Source of the DNA: Bacillota bacterium
GTDB taxonomy: Bacteria > Bacillota > Clostridia > UBA1381
Assembly (NCBI GenBank): GCA_021203665.1
Contig: JAJQAT010000114.1
Span: 1 to 5,047, forward strand
Reading direction: 5' to 3'
DNA: 5,047 nt
Shown here: positions 1 through 5,047 of the stretch, piece after piece
Numbering within the stretch: the stretch's first letter is position 1
Layout: each line of letters begins with the position of its first letter
Program-made: the position numbers and the translations under genes
The notes under the pieces: model-generated
Told to the model about the DNA's origin: nothing
Seen by the model: the letters and a program-made list of their open reading frames with translations, nothing else
Database searches by the model: none

Positions 1-8
1 GTGTTAAG

Positions 9-2663
9 TTATAGGCTGCTTGCGGCTTCAATCCACGCCCCAAGCTGCTCGTCCGCTGCGCTTTCAACATCGTCGCCTATTATGACGCGCCGGTTCTCGC
101 TGTCCCAGTACAGCTCCTTGTCAAAGCTTTCAAGCACCGCTCTTACGGGAACAAGAGTTCTGTCGTTATATATCACGGGCGGCGTGAGAAGCGTTTTTTC
201 CTCGCCGTTCACCGTGAACACGGTCGAGCCTACCGTCATTTGAACGGTTTTATCTCCGAGAGTGATTGTTATTCCCTGCGTTTCGCCGTCCCATTCGACT
301 GTTGCGCCGAAGTTCTCCGAGATGAACCTGAGCGGAACAAGAGTGCTGTCGTTTTCTATAATCGGAACAACGTCCTCGCTTTGCTCGTCGATGGGCTTTG
401 CCGTGCCGCCGGCGATTGCCTGTGATTTTCCTATTTTTAAAATTACCGTGCCGTCCGATTGGCTTGATTCCGTGTCGTAGGATATGGGCAGGTCAAGATG
501 ACTTTCACCCGACGACTGCAAATCCGGATTAACCTTGCCCGAAACGGTCTTTATCTCGGGCGCGGGAACGGCAGTGGTTTCGGCTCCCATATAAAAGCTT
601 GTGTTGGTCGGCTGATTATAGTGGTTGTTTTGCCAAGCCACCGCCTCGCGGTAGGTTATATCGTGCATAAGGGTCGGAATTTTATACTCCGTTTCGTAGG
701 GAGTAGCGTAAATTCTAAGCTCCGTGTTATCCTCGTCGCGCCAGATAATTTCCTCGCGCCAGTCGCCCATTATATCCGCCGCAAGACAGGGCACCGCCTT
801 TGTGCCGCTGTTTGACGCGCATCCGTCAGCCTCGAAAAGAATGTCAACGCATTTGTCCTCCCAGTTGTATTTTGACACGGTTATGTCGTCCACAAGCTCG
901 GAAAGCAAATCGCCGTCCCAGAACGCCTTGAAGTTCATCGGAAGAGTGGTGGATATTACCTGACCCGTTTCCGAGTCCGTTACATATGTGCCGTCGGCAT
1001 TTCTGTATCTGAAGGTGTTCCAGCCGTCGTAAAGAGTTTCGCCGCTGCCCAGCAAAAGAGTGCCGTCGTCCAGCGAGGCTTGCAGCTCGTCCGCGACGCC
1101 CGTTATAAGCGGAGTGCCGTCAAGCGAGAGAAGCGGTGTTCCGGTGGAGCCCCATACCTCCCAGCCGGGACTTGTCGGGTCAATATCGGCGGCTCTTGAG
1201 CGTCCGGTGTCCTTAGGCTTGTTAAAGCCGTAAAGCACCTGACCGGTGCGCGCGTCGTGCAGGTCTATATTGGCGGGCAGCTCCTTTGTTTCGTGGCACG
1301 CCCACACGTAATATCCGTCATAATCGGGATCCATTTTAGCCACGTCGAAGGCGTCGCCGTGACCGAGCTTGATTTCGCCGTCCTGCTCGGCGTATGTCGC
1401 GTACATAAAGGTACCGTCGTCGTCTATCGCACCCGCGCCGGAAAGGATTTCGTCCTTGCCGTCGAAGTCTATATCCGCGACAGCCAAGCTGTGATAGCCC
1501 GCGCCGTACAGGTTGCTTGTGGTTGACGATGAGCCGGAATCGTATTGCCACAGCTCCGTAAATTCTCCGTCCTTGTAGTCCCAAGCGGCAAGCTTAACCG
1601 CGTCCCAGGCTCCGCGCAGCATTACTATGCTCGGAGTTTCGCCGTTGAGATACGCCGTCGAAAGCAGGTAATGGCTCGCGCGCTTTGTAAGGCGCGAGGT
1701 GTCTGTGTAAACCGATGCCCAGCTTGAAAGCGGGTCACGCGCGGGAAGCAAATCGGTCCGCGCCTCCTCCGCGCCGGTTTCGCCGTCGAATACGGAAAGG
1801 TACTCATTGCCCTCGGAAAGGTATTGTCTGTCCTTTTGCTTTTGCAGGCTTTGCACATAGTCCGCGTCGGCATCGCCTATCACGTTGCCGACACCGTCGG
1901 TCATGCCGTCATAGGAGCGCATAATAACCTCCGCTTTTCCGTCGCCGTCTATGTCGTATACGAGGAAGTTTACGTCAATCTCGTTCGCCTCGTTTTTGCC
2001 TATATTCAGCGTCCACATATACGTGCCGTCCATCTCGTAAGCCTCGACAAGCGGGTACGCGACGCGGCTGTCGGTTACGACGTTTGTCGTGTCGTCCACC
2101 TGAAGCTGATCGAAATAGTTTGACGGAGTGCGCCTTACTATAATTTCGTATTCGCCGTCGCCGTCAAGGTCGCCGACGCTCGCGTCGTCTACTATGTAAT
2201 CGCCCGCGTCGTATTGCTTTACGGGTATCGATATGTATTCCTTGTCCCAAGCCGTGGCGGTGTCCTCGTCGTCGGTTTCGACGCCGCCGTTCAGCGCGAC
2301 AACTCTGTATTCGTCGCCCGAGCTGCCGTTTTCGTCAAGGTAGTTTGTTGTGTCGGAGATTTTGGCGATTTTTTCGCCGTTTCTGTAAAGATTAAATGAA
2401 ATATCCGCGCTGTCGGTACCCAAATAACGCCAGCTTACCAGTATTCCGTCGCCGGACGGAACCGCGGTCAGTCCTCTGCCCAGGTCCTCCGCCTGCTTGA
2501 GCATCGTCGGACGGTTATCGTAGAGCGACTGAGTTTCCGCCTTAGCCGCCGCGTCCTCCGTTTCGCGGTATTCCTCGCCCAAGGTCATGTCAGTCGCAAG
2601 AGCGCCCGCCGCGCTCAGAAGCATAGCCGCCGTCAAAGCGGCAGCCGTCAGTTTTTTGTTCAT
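9..2663 (-). CDS. Secreted family PL11 rhamnogalacturonan lyase with C-terminal stalk domain
   Basis: Predicted to cleave the rhamnose-galacturonate backbone of rhamnogalacturonan-I by beta-elimination outside the cell. Seen: signal peptide (residues 1-23); an N-terminal beta domain (about 56-145) with DLGRGLTAV and LVSWRYLGTD; a propeller-type catalytic region (about 155-695) with calcium-type repeats DLDGDGEYE (165-173), DIDGDGKAE (237-245) and DIDFDGKDE (397-405), plus LGHGDA (433-438), FWDGDLL (581-587), DIMGDWREEIIWR (630-642), TLMHD (664-668) and YNQPTNTSF (682-690). These match Bacillus YesW/YesX as I remember them. A linker (about 695-760) leads to a stalk domain (about 762-866), making it much longer than YesW (about 620 aa). 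The ATG start has an AAAGGGG site 8 nt upstream and opens directly into the signal peptide. It lies 45 bp after the exporter gene and is probably cotranscribed. No LPXTG, SLH or dockerin motif is visible. Family is near certain; endo- versus exo-mode is inference. Confidence 0.95.
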   Translation of the reverse strand: MNKKLTAAALTAAMLLSAAGALATDMTLGEEYRETEDAAAKAETQSLYDNRPTMLKQAEDLGRGLTAVPSGDGILVSWRYLGTDSADISFNLYRNGEKIAKISDTTNYLDENGSSGDEYRVVALNGGVETDDEDTATAWDKEYISIPVKQYDAGDYIVDDASVGDLDGDGEYEIIVRRTPSNYFDQLQVDDTTNVVTDSRVAYPLVEAYEMDGTYMWTLNIGKNEANEIDVNFLVYDIDGDGKAEVIMRSYDGMTDGVGNVIGDADADYVQSLQKQKDRQYLSEGNEYLSVFDGETGAEEARTDLLPARDPLSSWASVYTDTSRLTKRASHYLLSTAYLNGETPSIVMLRGAWDAVKLAAWDYKDGEFTELWQYDSGSSSTTSNLYGAGYHSLAVADIDFDGKDEILSGAGAIDDDGTFMYATYAEQDGEIKLGHGDAFDVAKMDPDYDGYYVWACHETKELPANIDLHDARTGQVLYGFNKPKDTGRSRAADIDPTSPGWEVWGSTGTPLLSLDGTPLITGVADELQASLDDGTLLLGSGETLYDGWNTFRYRNADGTYVTDSETGQVISTTLPMNFKAFWDGDLLSELVDDITVSKYNWEDKCVDILFEADGCASNSGTKAVPCLAADIMGDWREEIIWRDEDNTELRIYATPYETEYKIPTLMHDITYREAVAWQNNHYNQPTNTSFYMGAETTAVPAPEIKTVSGKVNPDLQSSGESHLDLPISYDTESSQSDGTVILKIGKSQAIAGGTAKPIDEQSEDVVPIIENDSTLVPLRFISENFGATVEWDGETQGITITLGDKTVQMTVGSTVFTVNGEEKTLLTPPVIYNDRTLVPVRAVLESFDKELYWDSENRRVIIGDDVESAADEQLGAWIEAASSL
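66..380 (-). other. Stalk (copper amine oxidase N-terminal-like) domain of the lyase
   Basis: Residues about 762-866 of the lyase contain two half-repeats, TLVPLRFISENFGATVEWD (774-792) and TLVPVRAVLESFDKELYWD (836-854), separated by beta strands including VQMTVGS and FTVNGEEKTL. This is the pattern of the stalk domain often found on secreted clostridial and Paenibacillus-type proteins (Cu_amine_oxidN1). Despite the family name, no copper site is implied. A surface-association or spacing role is plausible but not shown by the sequence. About 18 further residues follow it to the stop. Confidence 0.85.
2595..2663 (-). other. Signal peptide of the rhamnogalacturonan lyase
   Basis: Residues 1-23 of the lyase have a short basic start (MNKK), an Ala/Leu-rich hydrophobic core and an A-L-A motif at 21-23, suggesting signal peptidase I cleavage after Ala23. 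No lipobox cysteine is present, so a secreted rather than lipoprotein product is expected. The exact cleavage site is inferred. Confidence 0.85.
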
Positions 2664-2670
2664 GTGATTT

Positions 2671-2678
2671 TCCCCTTT
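2671..2678 (-). promoter_or_regulatory. Ribosome binding site of the rhamnogalacturonan lyase
   Basis: On the minus strand AAAGGGGA lies just upstream of the ATG at 2663, with 8 nt between the last G and the start codon. This fixes the start and shows the gene is translated independently of the exporter gene even if both share one mRNA. Confidence 0.85.
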
Positions 2679-2708
2679 CTTAAATTTATTTAAACCGTAG
2701 CCGGTTGC

Positions 2709-4472
2709 TTACAGTGACGCGTACATACTGTACAGATTATAATACAGACCGCCCTTTTCGATAAGCTCCTTGTGAGTGCCCTGCTCCTCGATGCCGTTTT
2801 CCGTCAGAACCAGTATCATATTCGCGTTTCGTATCGTGGTCAGCCTATGCGCTATTGTGAACACGGTTCTGCCCTTGGCAAGGGACTCCAGGGAATCCTG
2901 CACAATCTTTTCGCTTTCGTTGTCCAAAGCGGAGGTTGCCTCGTCGAGAATCAGTATCGGCGGATTTTTAAGGAAAACCCTTGCTATGCTTATTCGCTGC
3001 TTTTGACCGCCCGAGAGCTTTACGCCGCGCTCGCCCACGTAGGTGTCGTAGCCGTTTTCGAGAGCCGATATAAACTCGTGCGCGCCGGCTCTTTTTGCCG
3101 CCTCGATTACATCCTCAAGGCGCGCGCCGGGCATACCGTAGGATATGTTTTCATATACTGTGCCGGAAAAGAGATAAACGTCCTGCTGTACCACGCCTAT
3201 CGAGCCGCGCAGGGATTTCAGAGTCAAATCCCTTATGTCCTTGCCGTCGATAAGTATTCTTCCCTCCGTAACGTCATAAAAGCGCGGAATAAGATTGCAC
3301 AGGGTGGTTTTTCCGCCGCCGGAGGGTCCCACAAGCGCGACGCTGTCGCCCTTTTTTATATTAAGGTTTATATGCGAAAGAACCTCCGTATTATCGTCGC
3401 TGTAGTGAAAGCTTACATTCTCGAATTTAATATTTCCCTGCGCGTCTTTAAGCTCGAGCGCGTTTTCCCTTTCGGTTATATCCGCGGGCGAGTCCATTAT
3501 CTCAAGGAAACGCTCTATGCCCGTCATGCCGCGCTGGAACTGCTCCGTGAACTGTATTATTGTCCTGAGCGTAGCGAGCAGGGTGCTGACGTACAGCAAA
3601 TACGCGGTAAGATCGGCGGGCGATATTTTGCCGTTTATCATAAACAGCGAACCCGCCACCACAACAATAAGGTACATAACGCCCTCAAACGCTCTGTTTG
3701 AGGTCTGAAAGCCCGCCATGTAGAAATAGCCGAGCTTTTTTGTGTCAAGGAATTTCCTGTTGCCGTCCTCGAATTTTTCCTTTTCAATATCCTCGTTGGC
3801 AAACGATTTTACAACCCTTATGCCGAGCAGAGAATCCTCCACCTGAGAATTAATCTCGCCGATTTGGTTACGTTGTTTTTTAAACGCTCGGCGCATGCGT
3901 GTGTTAAAGAATTTTACAAACAGGAAAATAAGCGGCAGTGACGCGAATATTATAATCGTGAGCGGAACATTCACTCCGCAAAGGATAATGAACGACACAA
4001 TTATTTTTAATCCGGCTATGAATATTTCCTCCGGACAGTGATGCGCAAATTCCGTAATATCAAACAAATCGCTCGTTATTCTCGCCATTATCTGACCGAC
4101 CTTATGCTCGGAGTAATACGCGTGGGAAAGAGTTTCAAGATGCGCGAACAGGTCGCGGCGCATATCCGTTTCTATCCTCGCGCCCATAATATGTCCCGTG
4201 TCCGCCATATAGAAATTCGCGGCGGAATCTATAATTCTCAGCACAAGATAAAAAAGTCCGATTTTAAGTATTAGTTCCACAGTAAGACTCGCCATATCGT
4301 TTATTCCCATATTTGTTATGTATCTGACAAGCATAGGGAAGACAAGCTCGCACACCGTCGTGAGCGACGCGCAGATAAGGTCGAGAATAAGTATGTGTTT
4401 GTATTTCTTGAAATAAGGAACAAATCTTTTTATAAGATAGCCCATTTTCATTTGATTTTCTTCATTTTGCAT
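2709..4472 (-). CDS. ABC transporter half-transporter, exporter type (permease fused to ATPase)
   Basis: A 587-aa membrane protein of the MsbA/LmrA/MdlB-like exporter class, expected to work as a homo- or heterodimer moving an unknown substrate out of the cell. Seen (numbered from the ATG at 4472): six hydrophobic segments at roughly 26-48, 68-90, 150-168, 170-190, 264-281 and 288-308, then the ATPase with Walker A GPSGGGKTT (382-390), Q-loop VVQQD (about 427-431), signature LSGGQ (486-490), Walker B ILILDE (506-511) with catalytic Glu511, SALD (514-517) and switch His542. All catalytic motifs are intact and the length is normal. A TTG at 4481 is in frame but sits 1 nt from the GGAGG, whereas the ATG at 4472 has 10 nt spacing and is preferred. 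It has its own promoter and precedes the lyase gene. No partner half-transporter or regulator gene is in view, so the substrate cannot be named. Confidence 0.95.
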   Translation of the reverse strand: MQNEENQMKMGYLIKRFVPYFKKYKHILILDLICASLTTVCELVFPMLVRYITNMGINDMASLTVELILKIGLFYLVLRIIDSAANFYMADTGHIMGARIETDMRRDLFAHLETLSHAYYSEHKVGQIMARITSDLFDITEFAHHCPEEIFIAGLKIIVSFIILCGVNVPLTIIIFASLPLIFLFVKFFNTRMRRAFKKQRNQIGEINSQVEDSLLGIRVVKSFANEDIEKEKFEDGNRKFLDTKKLGYFYMAGFQTSNRAFEGVMYLIVVVAGSLFMINGKISPADLTAYLLYVSTLLATLRTIIQFTEQFQRGMTGIERFLEIMDSPADITERENALELKDAQGNIKFENVSFHYSDDNTEVLSHINLNIKKGDSVALVGPSGGGKTTLCNLIPRFYDVTEGRILIDGKDIRDLTLKSLRGSIGVVQQDVYLFSGTVYENISYGMPGARLEDVIEAAKRAGAHEFISALENGYDTYVGERGVKLSGGQKQRISIARVFLKNPPILILDEATSALDNESEKIVQDSLESLAKGRTVFTIAHRLTTIRNANMILVLTENGIEEQGTHKELIEKGGLYYNLYSMYASL

Positions 4473-4482
4473 ATAATGCAAG

Positions 4483-4487
4483 CCTCC
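4483..4487 (-). promoter_or_regulatory. Ribosome binding site of the ABC exporter
   Basis: GGAGG on the minus strand, 10 nt before the ATG at 4472. Its position decides the start: the upstream in-frame TTG at 4481 is only 1 nt away and could not be used with this site. Confidence 0.85.
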
Positions 4488-4500
4488 GTTAATCGTTAAT
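4487..4500 (-). repeat. 7-bp direct repeat in the exporter leader
   Basis: Two adjacent exact copies of CGTTAAT (plus-strand sense, 4487-4493 and 4494-4500), followed by TAAT. They fall in the expected 5' untranslated leader, between the predicted transcription start and the GGAGG, and touch the latter. They may be an operator half-site pair or chance in AT-rich sequence. Confidence 0.4.
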
Positions 4501-4511
4501 TAATAATGTAT

Positions 4512-4540
4512 ATTTTATAACGGCAAAAATTTAAAGTCAA
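4512..4540 (-). promoter_or_regulatory. Sigma-A-type promoter for the exporter (and probably the lyase)
   Basis: On the minus strand TTGACT (4540-4535) is followed after exactly 17 bp by TAAAAT (4517-4512). Each hexamer has five of six consensus bases. AT-rich sequence lies upstream. Transcription would begin near 4505, giving a leader of about 33 nt before the ATG at 4472. The site lies just downstream of the terminator of the preceding gene, as expected for a new transcription unit. Confidence 0.8.
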
Positions 4541-4541
4541 T

Positions 4542-4560
4542 ACAAAATACCGAGTATTGT
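4542..4560. promoter_or_regulatory. Imperfect dyad next to the -35 element (possible operator)
   Basis: A perfect 5-bp inverted repeat AATAC / GTATT around CGA (4546-4558) has further imperfect ACA / TGT symmetry outside it. It ends 2 bp upstream of the -35 hexamer. Position suits a regulator site, but the dyad is short and could be chance. Confidence 0.25.
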
Positions 4561-4575
4561 GATAAAAATCGGGAC

Positions 4576-4611
4576 AAAAATAAGGCAGACAAAGCATAAA
4601 ATTTGTCTGCC
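4576..4611 (-). terminator. Intrinsic terminator of the upstream surface-protein gene
   Basis: A perfect 10-bp inverted repeat (GGCAGACAAA / TTTGTCTGCC, 4584-4593 and 4602-4611) with an 8-nt loop starts 7 nt after the TAA at 4619-4621. On the minus strand the stem is followed by TTATTTTT (4583-4576). The T-run is on that side only, so it terminates minus-strand transcription of the gene ending at 4619 and insulates the exporter promoter. Confidence 0.9.
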
Positions 4612-4618
4612 CCAATAT

Positions 4619-5047
4619 TTATTCCTCGTTATAGCTCAGCTTTATCACATCCGTGTACGGCTTGTTGTTATCCGCATTCCAGATATAAACCCTTACATCC
4701 TCGTACTCGTCGGTAATATCAAATTCCGCCGGCACATCGGTTATTATGATTATTTTCTCAAGCCTTTCGCCGTTTCTGAACGCGACATACACAACCGGAT
4801 TTTCAAAATCAAAATCCAATGAGATATGATTTCCGTCGCGTTCGATTGCTACGGGTTCCGCCGTTGGCTCCGGTGTTTCCTCCTCCGCGTCCGCTGTCGG
4901 CTCCGGTGTTTCCGTGGGTTCGGGCGTTTCGCTCGGCTCCGGTGTTTCCGTGGGTTCGGGCGTTTCGCTCGGCTCCGGTGTCGCCGTGGGTTCCGGTGAC
5001 GGCGTTGCCGCCGCGGTAAACGTCGAAGGCGCCGGAGTCGGGGACGC
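4619..5047 (-). CDS. C-terminal part of a probable surface/secreted protein with a TPEP-rich linker (start outside window)
   Basis: The reading frame is open from the window edge to the TAA at 4619-4621 (142 residues seen), so this is the end of a longer protein; its main domain is not visible. The first ~63 residues are a low-complexity linker of TPEP, PEPSE and PEPTE units, rich in Pro, Thr and Glu. The remaining ~79 residues form a predicted beta-rich domain with VYVAFRNGERLEK, then EFDITDEYEDVRVYIWN and a closing KPYTDVIKL. That pattern (VYVA..NG..., then V(K/R)V(F/Y)xW(N/D)) resembles a small C-terminal domain I know from secreted clostridial glycosidases and pectin enzymes, usually joined by such linkers. 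An extracellular location is therefore inferred, and a carbohydrate-active main domain is possible but unproven. It is closed by its own terminator. Confidence 0.85.
   Translation of the reverse strand, partial: ASPTPAPSTFTAAATPSPEPTATPEPSETPEPTETPEPSETPEPTETPEPTADAEEETPEPTAEPVAIERDGNHISLDFDFENPVVYVAFRNGERLEKIIIITDVPAEFDITDEYEDVRVYIWNADNNKPYTDVIKLSYNEE
4897..4981. repeat. 36-bp in-frame tandem repeat in the linker
   Basis: The stretch matches itself exactly at a 36-bp offset over 85 bp (two full copies, 4901-4936 and 4937-4972, plus 9 bp of a third). Each copy encodes 12 residues of the form TPEPSETPEPTE. Flanking sequence on both sides holds degraded copies. The exact identity at the DNA level, not only the protein level, points to recent slippage or duplication, so linker length may vary between strains. 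Confidence 0.9.

Noticed and set aside
1..243. Plus-strand frame at the left edge
   Set aside because: Antisense to the stalk domain of the lyase, and composition is Ser-rich without any domain pattern.
2736..2764. Internal promoter for the lyase (perfect TATAAT on the minus strand at 2741-2736)
   Set aside because: At 17 bp spacing the -35 position reads TTATCG (three of six matches), and there is no TGn extension. The bases also encode the exporter's C-terminal Tyr-Tyr-Asn stretch. Possible, but not supported well enough to list.
2772..3701. 309-codon open frame on the plus strand
   Set aside because: It lies wholly antisense to the ABC exporter with its intact motifs. Its translation shows no recognisable domain, and it is explained by the codon bias of the real gene.
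4473..4481. TTG at 4481 as start of the exporter
   Set aside because: It lies 1 nt from the GGAGG. The ATG at 4472 has correct spacing, so the first three residues of the longer version are unlikely to be made.
4619..4819. A 66-residue gene starting at TTG 4819
   Set aside because: The frame stays open upstream to the window edge, no ribosome binding site precedes this TTG, and the upstream in-frame sequence is a coherent linker. It is the internal part of a longer protein.
4819..5019. 66-codon plus-strand frame with repeated Phe-Pro-Trp-Val units
   Set aside because: It is the antisense reading of the TPEP linker repeat. The repeated look comes from the 36-bp DNA repeat.
1..5047. CRISPR arrays, tRNA or rRNA genes, insertion sequences
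   Set aside because: No spaced repeats, no cloverleaf-like or rRNA-like sequence, and no transposase or terminal inverted repeats were seen. The only gap over 100 bp (4473-4618) is accounted for by the terminator, promoter and leader.

Overview
The window reads as a piece of a Clostridia (Bacillota) chromosome, most likely from a gut or rumen plant-fibre degrader. This is inferred from four things seen in the sequence: a secreted rhamnogalacturonan lyase carrying a clostridial-type 'stalk' (copper amine oxidase N-terminal-like) domain, a Thr-Pro-Glu-Pro linker typical of surface proteins of that group, strong GGAGG/AAAGGGG ribosome binding sites, and a near-consensus sigma-A promoter in an AT-rich gap. 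No species can be named. All three genes lie on the minus strand, so transcription runs from high to low coordinates.

Layout in order of transcription. (1) 5047-4619 is the C-terminal 142 residues of a probably extracellular protein whose start lies outside the window: a Pro/Thr/Glu-rich linker with a 36-bp tandem repeat, then a small beta-rich C-terminal domain. It ends at a clear intrinsic terminator (4611-4576). (2) The 146-bp intergenic gap (4473-4618) also holds a promoter (TTGACT, 17 bp, TAAAAT), a small dyad just upstream of it, a 7-bp direct repeat in the leader, and a GGAGG site. (3) 4472-2709 encodes a complete 587-aa ABC exporter half-transporter (six membrane helices plus an ATPase domain). 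(4) After a 45-bp gap with no convincing terminator, 2663-9 encodes an 884-aa secreted family PL11 rhamnogalacturonan lyase with an extra C-terminal stalk domain. The last 8 bases (1-8) hold nothing that can be called.

How they fit together. The lyase would cut the rhamnogalacturonan-I backbone of pectin outside the cell. The exporter and lyase probably share the promoter at 4540-4512, but an exporter of this class does not import sugars, so the functional link is unclear: it may be chance adjacency, export of some other product, or a second promoter for the lyase. The gene ending at 4619 is a separate transcription unit, possibly another surface or carbohydrate-active protein. I see no sign of a wholly new system. 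The points most worth checking are the lyase's architecture, its large loop insertion, an apparent change at a substrate-contact position, and its pairing with an exporter.
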